From assembly GCA_914767885.1 (NCBI GenBank), contig CAJZBQ010000015.1:248001-312000 (forward strand): DNA of 64,000 bases, read 5' to 3'. The notes under the pieces were generated by a model. The model did not search any database, was not told the origin of the DNA, and worked only from the letters and a program-made list of their open reading frames with translations. Made by a program: the position numbers and the translations under genes. Every line of letters begins with the position of its first letter. The stretch's first letter is position 1. Shown piece after piece: positions 54,414 through 63,787 of this stretch. This stretch comes from Blepharisma stoltei. Taxonomy: Eukaryota; Ciliophora; Heterotrichea; Heterotrichida; Blepharismidae.

Positions 54414-54887
54414 TTATTTATTGTCTTCTAATGATTTTACATTTTTTTGGGCTTTTTCTTGGTCTTCAGATATTTTTTTTTCTTTTTCGATTTCTTTGGA
54501 AACTTCCATGGCTTTCATTTGTGCCCAGAAATCTCGATTTACAATGTCTTTGGGTGCTTCAAATTTGTTATCGAGATCAATGTGCTTATCTCTTTCATGA
54601 ACTGGAACTCCAGTTTCAATATCATTTACACAGCATTGGCAAACGTGCTTGCTTCTTGCACAGACTTGGCAGATTTCGGTCCTTCTGAATCGTTCACGAG
54701 CTGTTGGTCTTCATCTGAATACAGTGTATGGTCTTTCACATACCCTGCAAGCGCGGTCAAAGTGGGTTTTCATCATTCTTATGTATTTGTTTTGTCCTAA
54801 GCAAGCTGTGCATACGATTGGAAAGTCTGCTTCTTCCCATGTCTGCTTGTTTGAGTCTCCACGAAGTCCAAGATGCCTTTCTCCCAT
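54414..54887 (-). CDS. RBM22/Slt11-type splicing factor N-terminal domain, short form
   Basis: 157 residues, hidden from a standard-code ORF scan because two Trp are TGA. It reads WEEADFPIVCTACLGQNKYI, then CRVCERPYTVFRW, then EICQVCARSKHVCQCCVNDI: the Cys-rich zinc region of RBM22/Ecm2, a spliceosomal protein that contacts U6/intron RNA near the active site. The FRW Trp, conserved from yeast to human, is encoded by TGA at 54713-54711. The usual C-terminal RRM is missing; after about residue 110 there is only a charged helix ending LEDNK, TAA. A split or truncated lineage-specific form, or a paralog, is possible. Confidence 0.85.
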
Positions 54888-55010
54888 TTATTATTTCAAT
54901 ATTATGCAGTTTTTACTTTTTAAGAAATAATTTCAATATATAACTAAAGCGTTATAATTTTCGTAATCATTTGCTATCTGATTTGATAAAGTTTAATATA
55001 ATCATTTGCT

Positions 55011-55114
55011 TAAATTTCTGATAGGCTCCCACGAGCCAAAGATGGATTTCACAGGTGAAAATCCAGAAATTCCACGTGGAAACCCATTTTTGGCTCGTGG
55101 GAGCCGATCAGAAA
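55011..55114. repeat. 104-bp foldback element, TA-bounded, upstream of RPL35
   Basis: Inverted arms TTTCTGATAGGCTCCCACGA / GAGCCAAAGATGGATTTC pair with their inverse at the right (GGCTCGTGGGAGCCGATCAG), bounded by TAAATTTC and GAAATAA. It lies 19 bases upstream of the RPL35 start codon, so in the germline it separates gene and promoter. It is probably removed or tolerated as a leader hairpin. Confidence 0.75.
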
Positions 55115-55133
55115 TAATGCCAAAAGATCATAA

Positions 55134-55505
55134 ATGGTGAAAGTTAAAGCATACGAGCTTAGAAAGAAGGACCAAGAAGCGCTAAAGAAACAGCTTGAAG
55201 AACTTAAAACAGAGCTTTCACACTTAAAAGTTGCAAAAGTTGCTGGTGGTGCACCATCCAAACTGTCTAAAATAAAAGTATTCAGAAAAGATGTGGCAAA
55301 AGTCCTAACCATTATCCATGAAAAGAAAAGAGATCAAATAAAAGCTGACAGTAAAGGCAAAAAGTATTTACCATACGATATCAGACATAAATTGACAAGA
55401 GCGATCAGATTAAGACTAACAAAAGAGCAAGCCAAAAAACTCCCACTGAGGATTTTGAAGAAGAAATTAAACTTCCCAAAAAGAAAATTTGCAGTCGCTA
55501 ATTAA
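55134..55505 (+). CDS. RPL35: 60S ribosomal protein L35 (uL29)
   Basis: 123 residues, full length for eukaryotic L35. N-terminal helix pair KVKAYELRKKDQEALKKQLE then LKTELSHLKVAKVAGG. SKLSKIKVFRKDVAKVLTII follows, then the basic tail KYLPYDIRHKLTRAIR ... KKLPLRILKKKLNFPKRKFA. These are the conserved L35 blocks. It binds 5.8S/25S rRNA near the exit tunnel. No introns or IES inside. Start ATG follows GATCATAA. Divergent from the RBM22-like gene. Confidence 0.97.
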   Translation: MVKVKAYELRKKDQEALKKQLEELKTELSHLKVAKVAGGAPSKLSKIKVFRKDVAKVLTIIHEKKRDQIKADSKGKKYLPYDIRHKLTRAIRLRLTKEQAKKLPLRILKKKLNFPKRKFAVAN

Positions 55506-56108
55506 TTTATTATTAAGAGCATTTATACAGTCTTTTAATAATAAATTTAGATATGGAAATGGAGCAATAATGATTAATAAAAGCTCATAAAATACTTTTA
55601 AAAATGTCAATTAGGATAGTCCTAGCACCTTGCTGCCAGGATAGACCTATAATCTGAGCTTAGTGAGAGAATTCCAAGCTTTCGGCTTGAAAAGAAGAGA
55701 ATAGTGCTGGGGCTGGCACTGGCTAGAGAAGTCTGAAAGGCTAATTAACTTTAACGGTTTTTACGGTTAGGCCGGTCCACCTACCGTTGCTCAGACCTGT
55801 TAATTTAACTGGGCCTTAAGAAAAGAAGACTAGAGGCATGTTTCGTGTTAGAGTAATTCGTTTAAACTTAAACTTAATGTTCATAAAAAATAAAGCTAAT
55901 ATTTTGATATTATTCTAGCTTCAAAAACGTAGTTAAATATTTTTAAGCCATACTCTTGTGATTTAATATGCCAAATTTATTTGGAGCGTCTATATCTGAT
56001 ATTTCTTCCTGATCTAGCTATGAATCTAAACATCATAATTTGCTTCAATTCAGCATTTCTTTATTGCTACACATTTAATCAATACTTTCAACATTTTTCC
56101 ATTATGAA
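55506..56108. other. intergenic region with a GC-rich block
   Basis: 55615-55850 is GC-richer and contains short self-complementary stretches (CCAAGCTTTCGGCTTG; ACGGTTTTTACGGTTAGGCC). It could be an RNA or another retroposed repeat; I found no tRNA or other known RNA fold. The rest is AT-rich. Confidence 0.4.
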
Positions 56109-59100
56109 ATGTTAAATACCCAAGGACATCAATCCCCAGTAAAGCTCGTACCGTTAATAAGAAGGCGCACCAGTCGAAAAATCCGATATATCACCCCGAC
56201 TAAACTCACCCAAGACATTTCTTCATCAAGACAAACAGTTGGACAAAGTTTAGAAGATTTGAGGAGAAGTGTATCTCCTTTTTCTCCTGAAAAGTACAGT
56301 ACAAAATTTGCCTTTTACGAAGGCTATAAACGGATTAACACAAATTCATATGCAAGACTAGAGAACTCGTCTCCTCAAGTCAGCTATCTAAAAGAACTGT
56401 CTCGATCTCATAAAAAGCCGGAAACTCTTAGGCTGTTTCATGATGAGGAAGAAAATGTAAGGTCTCTGTCTATCAATGAATATGGGATAGGGGATGCATT
56501 TGCAACTGTTTTCTCAGCTGCTATAAAAGATCTCCCAAGACTGGAGAAATTAAACTTAAAAAATAACAGACTTAGAGATCAAGGTGCAGTTAGCATTATT
56601 TCCAACATAAACTCTCAGAATTTAAAATACCTTGACCTTTCTGGAAATTTGTTAGGCTCTAAAAGTATTTCTGCGTTAGCAGGGGTGCTTAAAAGTAACA
56701 ACTGCTCTTTAGAAGTGCTAAAATTAGGATTAGGATTAGATTATTAAAGTCAGGCCTTAGTCTTAGTTAAATTTATAGAGTAGCTCCCGGCCAGGACCGA
56801 AGGTCCTTTTCTTCCGCCTTTTGGACGCCTCGCTTCTTTCCTTGCCCTACTCCAAGTGTGCACCTAGGTGCCACAGGCTACCACTCAGCTCCTTCCGGTC
56901 ATGGGGCTTGGTCATGCTATCCCGGAAGTAGGCGAACTGGGCCACCGTGCTTAGTCTTAGTCTTAGTAAAGTCAGGCACTAGCCATATTGGTGACGCAGT
57001 CACCAAAGACCTCCAATACAGAGGTTCTATCGCTTTTCAGAGGATTTATCCCTCTTATGAGTGCCATTTTTCCGGTACTAAAATTAGAAAGCACCAAAAT
57101 ATCAAGTGAATCTATCAAAGTGATGACAGAAGCATTATATTATAATGCAACCCTAAGGCATTTAAACCTTGCTAAAAACAACCTTAACGAAGTAGCTGGA
57201 ATTCATCTAGGAAAATTAATTTTTTATAATCGATCGCTCATAAGCTTAGATTTACATTGAAACTACATCAGAGGAGAAGGCGCAATTGGAATTTTTAAAG
57301 GACTAATAGACAACACAAATTTGCAAGGTCTAGATTTATCATGAAATTCAATGGGAAACGATAAAATACATAAAACATCAATAGCGCTTTCAGAAGCTCT
57401 GGCTCAAAATGAAAGGTTAAAGCATTTCGATCTGTCGAATAATTACATCACTTTTGAAGAAAGCAAAGATATAGCCAAGGGATTGAGCTTAAATCATACA
57501 TTGATAGGATTTCATATTGAAGGGAATCATTGTGTTTTAGATGCTTTTGGGTATATCCATCCAAAAAATAATACTTTCAAAGAAAAATATGACCATTTTG
57601 CATCGAGAATTCTGACTAGGACAAATTTCAGAAAAATCAATAGAAATTGCTGGATTTGTGAAGGATGGACTGACTTGAAAATTACCTGGAATCCAGCTTG
57701 CATTGTATGGAATAGGAGGCTTAAACATTTTGCTATGGATAAATTAAGCACACAGACAGAGCCTGTTTTTGTACATTTTGAAATTGATGATTTTCAGCCT
57801 CATCTTTTGACTAAAACAGAAGATGGGACATATGAGGCACTTCGAGCTGTAAAAACTGGGAAAGTCCGCTTTTTCTTTAGCTATAGAGGATTTGCACAGA
57901 TTTCAAGTCAATTTAAGGTAGAAGCTTTAGGAGAAAGATTGGAAAGAAATTTTCATTTTTATGGAAATTATTCCAAAACCTTGCTGGTTGTTGTGGTTAA
58001 TTATATTGATGTAGAGGATAATGGCCTAACTGTAGCTCCTCGTCCTATTTTTGAAGAATATGTGCCACCTCCTGGGGATAAGCCTGAGCCTGATATTCCT
58101 GTTTGGTCTTTAGAAACTTCAATATTTGCGAAATACATAACTGATACATCTGTAATTTTAATGTAGGAACTCCTTGATCGGTGCTTTGAATTTGATTGGG
58201 CTAATACCAAAATTCATAATATTATTAAAAATGGGGAAATGCTCAATCATGTAAAAGAATTTCTTAGGAGAGAATACAAGATAATGTAATAGTCAAATAG
58301 AGATATGAAACTTATAAGTATCATGCATCGATTGGGAACAGAAATAATATTTTCCTTGTGAATTCAATGACATTAACAGAGATTTTCCAAAAGTGCAGTG
58401 TTTTTGATAAACAGTTTAAAATCTCTGATATGGATTTGCATATTAAGGCAGCAAATTTCACAAATCAAGCAGCAGCACAAGGAAACCCAGCATTTGGGGC
58501 TATTAGGCATGAGTTTTTGGAAATAATAGTAAGATCAGCTCTTGATAAATATATGAGGTCAGGAGTTTGCGGAGATGAAATTACTGCTATTAAAAGATTC
58601 ATGGAAGATATTAGGCCATATTTCAGAAATTTTGATGCAAATAAATGAAGGTGGGAGCGGTATTTCAATGAAGATTGTGATGCCATCATTCAAAATAACA
58701 AAGATCTACTAGAAGCTGTATATGAAGCCAATAGTGGAAAGTTTTCTATGCCTGGAGATCGCAGATTTATGGTCTTAGATGAGTTTTTAGCACTTTGTCA
58801 AAAAGTGGGCCATATAAATGAAAAAGTCAATGCAAGGCAAGCAATCATTTGTTATCATCTAGCAATGATGACCCAAGTTGACGAAATTAACTTAAAACTC
58901 CATATGCAAGCTTCGTTTTTAGAGTGAACAAAGAAATTTTTTTTACTCACAGAGGGGGGTTAATTTTTTTTTTTTTTAAAAAATTTATAAAAAATTTTTT
59001 TTTTCGAAATTTAAAAAAATCCTAATTCGCAAAATTTGAAAGCAAATATTAATTTAATTTATAAAATTTATGTTTTAAAAAGCAATTCGTTTAAAATTAA

Positions 59101-59463
59101 ACAGAATTAGCTCTAGATTTCATTATACTAATTATCATTTATATATATAAAATTTTTTTCCATATAAAATTTTTCTATTAAAAAATAATTTTTGTTCACT
59201 CACGGAAGGTGGGTTTTTGGGCAAAAAAATAGGGATTTTTCTAATGGTTTTGTTCACTCACGGAGGGGGGGAGTTAGAGTTTTTTAGAAGCCTGGGCAAG
59301 ATTGACTGATATTCAAGAATCTGATAATCCGGAAGCAGATATTTTCAAAGTTTATTCAGTAGAAGATACACCTCTTGATGAAAAATTGGAAAATTCATAT
59401 GTTGAGTTTGCAGTGTTTAAGAATCCAAGAAGAATGAGAAAGCTTCTGACATCTATAAGATAA
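56109..59463 (+). CDS. second RI-type LRR protein, split by a retroposon-like insert and a MITE
   Basis: About 866 residues after removing 56715-57074, two 15-nt introns (58152-58166, 58286-58300) and 58920-59284. A basic Ser-rich leader is followed by RI-type LRRs (LEKLNLKNNRLRDQGAVSII; LKYLDLSGNLLGSKSISALA; LRHLNLAKNNLNEVAGIHLG; GLDLSWNSMGNDKI). A non-LRR C-terminal half contains WICEGWTDLKITWNPA, resembling the domain that follows LRRs in other ciliate proteins. It ends KLLTSIR, TAA 59461. A one-base discrepancy remains at the second intron (REYKIM to RYETYKYH). Trp as TGA several times. Confidence 0.8.
56715..57074. mobile_element. 360-bp insert with 13-bp target duplication
   Basis: GTGCTAAAATTAG (56715-56727) and GTACTAAAATTAG (57075-57087) flank the insert in the same frame; removing 360 bases gives SLEVLKLESTKISS. 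The duplicate contains TA, so TA-to-TA excision is exact. The interior is GC-rich with repeated TTAGTCTTAG tracts at both sides. Its last 100 bases (56975-57074) match 60920-61045. Confidence 0.78.
58152..58166 (+). other. 15-nt intron
   Basis: GTAATTTTAATGTAG with an in-frame TAG; removal joins TDTS to ELLDRCFEF. Confidence 0.8.
58286..58300 (+). other. probable 15-nt intron with a frame problem
   Basis: GTAATAGTCAAATAG contains two in-frame stops and has the right size and borders. The downstream frame (YETYKYHASIGN) needs one more base at the junction, so either a base is missing in the assembly or the intron is misread. Confidence 0.5.
58920..59284 (-). mobile_element. MITE acting as an IES near the 3' end of the LRR gene
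   Basis: Left end eroded (AGAGTGAACAAAGAAATTTT / TTTACTCACAGAGGGGGG), core (CTCTAGATTTCATTATACTA), inner motif CACTCACGGAAGG, box AGGGATTTTTCTAATGG, right end CGGAGGGGGGGAGTTAG. TTTTTAGA occurs at both edges. TA 58920-58921 to TA 59285-59286 gives MQASFLEAWARLTD in frame. Confidence 0.85.
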
Positions 59464-59979
59464 TTATATAGCTATTTTTGACTTTTTTTTTGAATAAATA
59501 ATATTTTAAAAGTGGCTTGGCAAGCCAGCCTGCACTTTTAACGCCTGCAGCGTGGAAATTGTGGAAGGGATGATATCGCTTAACAATATTTATCCGGTCA
59601 GATTCTACTTGGTTAGGTGGAGCTAAATGTAGGGTTTAGATGCCCTCAAGCTCACATCCAGGCAAAGGTTTTACCTCGGAGTAAGATGCTTCTTAGAAGT
59701 CACTCATCAAGACTGGGTTTAGCACTTGCCAATCGAGTATTCCCCAGCGAGATACTATTTGAATTTTGAGTTCAATTTTGGTCATTACTCGTCAAAAATA
59801 TTTTTTAGTTCTTGAAAGAACAACCCAGGTAACGATGGCACGGTGACCTATCTCACTACACTCAAGTTAGCATGTGAGCCAATGTGAGAAGCTCGTGAGA
59901 GTAAACATAGACATTGAGATAAGCAACAGTGGAGAAAAATGCCCATTGGCATCACAGGGAGCTTCTCAATATTTTTAAC

Positions 59980-60284
59980 TAACTCCCGAAAAAAAAATTT
60001 TGTTCGCTCACTGAGGTGAGGGGGTTAATTTTTTTTATATGGAATTTTTGTTTTCCAAATTTAAAAAAAAACTTCAATTTGTAAAAATTGAGAATTTAAT
60101 TTATATTTTAAAACGCAGAATGTGTTTAAAATTAATCAGAATTAGCTAGAGATTTCGTTATAATAATTATCATTTATATATCAAAATTGTTTTTTCATAA
60201 AAATTTTTGTTCACTAAGGGAGGGTGGTTTTTGGGCAAAAATAGGGATTTTTCTAATGGTTTGTTCGCTGAGGGAGGGGGGAGT
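59980..60284 (-). mobile_element. MITE
   Basis: Left TAACTCCCGAAAAAAAAATT with TTGTTCGCTCACTGAGGTGA hairpin arm, core (GAGATTTCGTTATAATAATT), CTAAGGGAGGGTGGTTTTTG inner motif, box AGGGATTTTTCTAATGG, right end GGGAGGGGGGAGTAAG. Intergenic. Confidence 0.85.
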
Positions 60285-60370
60285 AAGAACTAAGAATTAA
60301 GGGCTTGAACAAATAAAACTATTTAATTTTCATTACGCAGCCATTAAAATTTGATTTTAATAAATTTCCC

Positions 60371-60450
60371 TAACTCCCTTCTCGTGAGTGATCAGAGTAT
60401 TCAAAAATTCCTATTTGCGCCTATCTCCAAGAACCAACAAAAAAATTTTT
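60371..60450 (+). mobile_element. truncated MITE end
   Basis: TAACTCCCTTCTCGTGAGTG and a degenerate inner motif (CTCCAAGAACCAACAAAAAA) are present. The core and right end are missing. Confidence 0.55.
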
Positions 60451-60919
60451 TATAGAATGAAAAGATTTATCCTCATAATTTTTTATTTTTCAGAAAATCA
60501 GGATATATCCAATTAATGGCGAATAAACACTATATATTAAATCTGAGGCTATCAAGATATATTATTAAAATATCTTATAGCAAAATAAGATTTACCCACC
60601 CTTTTTAAAGTGGAACAAAATATATGCAAAATTTCCATTTTTCGAGTATTTCACCTCCATCTTATAAGTTTTTTCAATACAAGTTAAATTAAAATGCAAG
60701 TAGAATATTGTTTAAACAGTTCACACTGAATCGATTAGTTTTTTAAATTAATTCATTATAAAAATAAATTAAAATTCAAAACATTGAATTCAATTTATAT
60801 TTTTTAATTTTATAATATTTTATTCTAGAGAAAAATTTAATAAAATTTTTTCTTTAAAAAGAAGCTAATCCATAAATTGGAAAAGGAATTTTAAAAGGTG
60901 TTTAGTTAGGCTATTAAAA

Positions 60920-61045
60920 TCAGGATTCGCCATATTGATGACGCAGCCACCAAAGATCTCCTATACGGGAAGTTCATCCACTTTTCGACTCCAGTCAAGA
61001 GGGTCTTTCCCCCGAAGGCGGATGCCACTTCTATTGCCTTCTGTC
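60920..61045 (+). repeat. GC-rich interspersed repeat, family B
   Basis: GCCATATTGATGACGCAGCC then ACCAAAGATCTCCTATACGG, CTTTTCGAC and GAGGGTCTTTCCCCCG ... GGATGCCAC parallel 56975-57074 (GCCATATTGGTGACGCAGTC, ACCAAAGACCTCCAATACAG). Collinear over about 100 bases. Confidence 0.65.
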
Positions 61046-61235
61046 TCATCATTGCTGCTTCAATCTTGAGTGGGCAGCCTATAGATTTCTGCGGCTGTGC
61101 TACCGGTGATTGGAGTAGCTTGATTCAAAGGATCCTTAGAGTCTGTCGGGTACCGAAGTGCCTTCCTTCGACAACTACAGCAAAAAATTTTCAACCACAG
61201 GAAAGCAGGCAAAACCTACCCGTGTGCACATCTCT

Positions 61236-61288
61236 TGAGCTGCCCCCCAAGCGAACAAATTACTTTACTCGTTCACGGAGGAGGAGCA
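61236..61288. mobile_element. MITE terminal hairpin fragment
   Basis: CCCCCCAAGCGAACAAATTA and TTTACTCGTTCACGGAGGAG pair like the MITE end hairpin; no core follows. Confidence 0.5.
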
Positions 61289-61984
61289 AGCTTAAGACAT
61301 GATAAAAGAGGGCAGTTTTGCCAGTCGAAAAATTTTTAATTCTATTTAATAGGGTTTTACGTATTCCATTTATTTCCAATTCTAATGATTATAAATAATT
61401 TATGCAAATATACGAAAGCAAAATATAAGGATTTATTTCAATTTTAATGAATGTCTTGGCAGTTACACCAAAACAATTATTTTTATCTATAGGCATGTGA
61501 ATCATGTCCGGGTAGTTTTTTGTTCTGCCACGATACATTTTTTCATGAGTCAATCCAAGGGCTATAAGAATTCGCTATAATAATTACATAATTTAGATTA
61601 ATAGTGTAATTGGAACCTAAAAGAAGAATTTTGGGTAGAGTTTTCAACGCTAGAGTTTGTGCAAGAAAGTGGCTGAATAAGCTTCCCAACAGATATTGAT
61701 TTCAGAATTTTGGTAACGACTGCTTAAATTGGTATAAGTTTTAATTGGTACTTAGGGCAACTCAAGCCTTAACCAAATCAAGATTTAGAGGGTTGAAATA
61801 ATCTCCAACGCTCTCTACAATTAAATCTAATCTAAATAGAGAATCCGTAAAATTGAATCTATTTAATTAATAGCAATCTAATAACTTGTAAAATCTAAAA
61901 GTATAGAGGAACAATTTCAAAATGGGAATATAAGAAATAAATTCATTTTATAATTAAATCATATTTCGATAAATTAAAATTGTA

Positions 61985-62085
61985 GCTATAATATAGCAGT
62001 CTCACAGAGCTCCTCTCATCACGTACAGTACTCGTCTTCAATTGTATCACGATGCAACCCGAACTTATCATATGCACTATTTTTC
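61985..62085 (+). pseudogene. remnant of the MIR-domain gene 5' end
   Basis: GCTATAATATAGCAGTCTCA followed by CAGAGCTCCTCTCATCACGT and ACAGTACTCGTCTTCAATTG aligns base-for-base with the start of the gene at 62770 (GTCTCACGGAACTCCTCCCG ...), but the ATG is lost. Coding similarity fades after about 25 codons. The upstream 700 bases also match (see tandem duplication). Confidence 0.75.
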
Positions 62086-62309
62086 TTTTATAAATTATTC
62101 AATTTTCATTTAGATTAAAGAAAGAGGAGCAGCTAGCCAATAAAGTTGTATTAAAAAGTATAAAGGACTTGCCTATGCTTAAGGATGATAAAAAGGGCAT
62201 TTTTATTAATCTTAAATTTTAATTTTCTTTAAATAGGGTTTTAATTGGTGCAAGTCGATAGTATAATTTTGAAAAAGCGCATTCAATTTTAGAAAATTTA
62301 TTCAAAATA

Positions 62310-62425
62310 TCACTTTTGATCGAAATTTAATAGGTTTTTTTTTAAACAAACGCTAAAAAAATTTAGACCAAATTTCTCTGGGTAATGTTGCACTTTCAAG
62401 AGTTCACAATCATTTATCATGGAGC
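62310..62425. mobile_element. decayed Merlin-like MITE
   Basis: TTGATCGAAATTTAATAGG, GACCAAATTTCTC, GGTAATGTTGCACTTTCAAG and ATTTATCATGGAGCAG parallel the relic at 46320-46465 and the 199-bp element at 15467. Ends eroded. Confidence 0.5.
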
Positions 62426-62769
62426 AGTTTTAAAACACGTGTTCCATTTATTTCCAATAATGACGGTTTTAAAAACTTTAGATAAATTTATGCAAACATT
62501 GCGGAAATATAGCATAAGGATATTTTACAAAAATTTTTATAATTTTGATTCGATTTTTCATTTATTATAAAATACACAAAAAAAATATTTTTTTTTTAAA
62601 TTTTGTTTGATTAGAGAAATTGCAAATCAAAGTCTAAATTATTTATCAAATATCTAAGAAATAGCAAAATCTTAGAAAAACAAAGAGAGCAACCTAAAAT
62701 GAGAAATAAATTCCATTTTACTATTAAACATATTTTCGCCATTTAAAATAGTGGCTATAATATTTAAAT

Positions 62770-63330
62770 ATGTCTCACGGAACTCCTCCCGTCACATACG
62801 GTGCTCGTCTTCAGCTACGTCATGAAAGCACCAATGCTATTCTCCGCTCTGATCCTATCAACTATACAACAGGGAGTGGCCAGCAAGAAGTTACAGCCAA
62901 TAGAGTTGAAGATAAGAACTCGTGGTTTATTGTAAAAGGGCCTAATTATTTGGGCGATGGATGGCGCCAGCTTAAAGGGACTCAGGTCATGAATAATAGT
63001 ATTATCAGGCTCGAGCATATAGAGACTGGAAAAAATTTACACTCTTCGCCTGGAGTTCCATCACCATCATCTGGACAACAAGAAGTATCCGCATATGGCA
63101 ACAATGGATATGGAGACGATAATGATGATTGGAGAATCGAAACTGACCACGATGCAGGAACTCCTTGGATTACAACATATCGTACTAGACTAATTCATGT
63201 CAGGTCTGAATGCGCTCTGCATTCTCATGGGGGGCATAATAACCCTAGAGGTCAAGAAGTCACTGGATATCGTGAAAGAGATGAAAATGACATTTGGAGA
63301 GTTTGGAATTACAATGATATCAATCCTTAA
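62770..63330 (+). CDS. MIR-domain protein
   Basis: 186 residues, start MSHGTPPVTYGARLQLRHES, stop TAA. Three MIR-type beta-trefoil repeats: YGARLQLRHESTNAILRS, NSIIRLEHIETGKNLHSS and YRTRLIHVRSECALHSHGGH, with GSGQQEVTAN and SGQQEVSAYG between them. Related to SDF2 and the MIR region of protein mannosyltransferases, but without a signal peptide or membrane segment, so it is predicted to be cytosolic. Leader GGCTATAATATTTAAAT precedes the ATG. A broken tandem copy lies upstream. Confidence 0.9.
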   Translation: MSHGTPPVTYGARLQLRHESTNAILRSDPINYTTGSGQQEVTANRVEDKNSWFIVKGPNYLGDGWRQLKGTQVMNNSIIRLEHIETGKNLHSSPGVPSPSSGQQEVSAYGNNGYGDDNDDWRIETDHDAGTPWITTYRTRLIHVRSECALHSHGGHNNPRGQEVTGYRERDENDIWRVWNYNDINP

Positions 63331-63340
63331 GTCATAATCA

Positions 63341-63787
63341 TTAATGGACTAAGCGATAAAAAAATTCGATAAATAGCCTAGATAAACACAAAGGTCCTTT
63401 ATTTGTGACATCCATCCTACAGGTATTCTTTTTCATATTTCCTTGCAGATCTATGAGCACCAGAGAAGGAATTCCTTGCCCTCTGTATCTTTGGATCAAA
63501 GCGGTTCTAATTTCAACTGCTTCATAAGGAATTGCGAGCCATCGCATTTCGTCATAATATTCGTTGAACTGCTCAATAGCACGATCTTCGCTGACGAAAA
63601 CTATTTCAACCTTCCTTTCATCAAAATTGACTGATTCCTAAAACATTGAAAGCTTAGGTGTAAATCCTCTGCATGGTGCACAATAATGCGCAGAGAAGTG
63701 CAAAAGAATATACTTTGCCTTACCCAGTGTTGACGTACTAACGTTCCCGCTTTTTCCAATCAATACAGATCCTAATAATCTCTCCAT
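63341..63787 (-). CDS. thioredoxin-like (nucleoredoxin/tryparedoxin type) protein with an in-frame TAG
   Basis: 148 codons from ATG 63787 (MERLLGSVLIGKSG). YILLHFSAHYCAPCRGFTPK holds the CxPC redox site of the nucleoredoxin/tryparedoxin group, VEIVFVSEDRAIEQFNEYYD follows, then MRWLAIPYEA and GQGIPSLVLIDLQG with the cis-Pro. All family blocks are collinear, but codon 50 is TAG (63640-63638). No 15-nt GT-AG intron or TA-bounded IES removes it in frame. Options are a point mutation, a sequence error (TAC/TAT Tyr) or read-through. Convergent with the MIR gene. Confidence 0.75.

Larger units (their letters stand above)
59464..62769. other. 3.3-kb repeat-rich region without an intact gene
   Basis: Contents in order: a GC-rich block 59515-59980 (AAGCCAGCCTGCACTTTTAA...) of unknown nature; a MITE 59980-60284; a truncated MITE 60371-60450; AT-rich DNA; a GC-rich repeat 60920-61045 and flank; a MITE hairpin fragment 61236-61288; and two tandem diverged copies of the MIR-gene upstream region, the first ending in a gene remnant at 61985-62085. 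Confidence 0.55.

Noticed and set aside
54431-54943. Several plus-strand ORFs, one starting MILHFFGLFLGL
   Set aside because: Antisense to the RBM22-like gene, which only appears when TGA is read as Trp.
55615-55850. Possible structured RNA or tRNA gene
   Set aside because: GC-rich with small hairpins, but no cloverleaf, no recognisable anticodon stem or known RNA motif could be traced by eye.
8264-60284. Repeated CCCTCCGTGAGCGAAC motif as a CRISPR-like or regulatory array
   Set aside because: Copies are termini of a TA-flanked element in both orientations with a fixed core, which is a MITE, not a spaced array.
61066-61302. 78-residue ORF starting MSGQPIDFCGC
   Set aside because: Lies in GC-rich repeat DNA, uses a non-ATG start and runs into a MITE fragment; no coding support.
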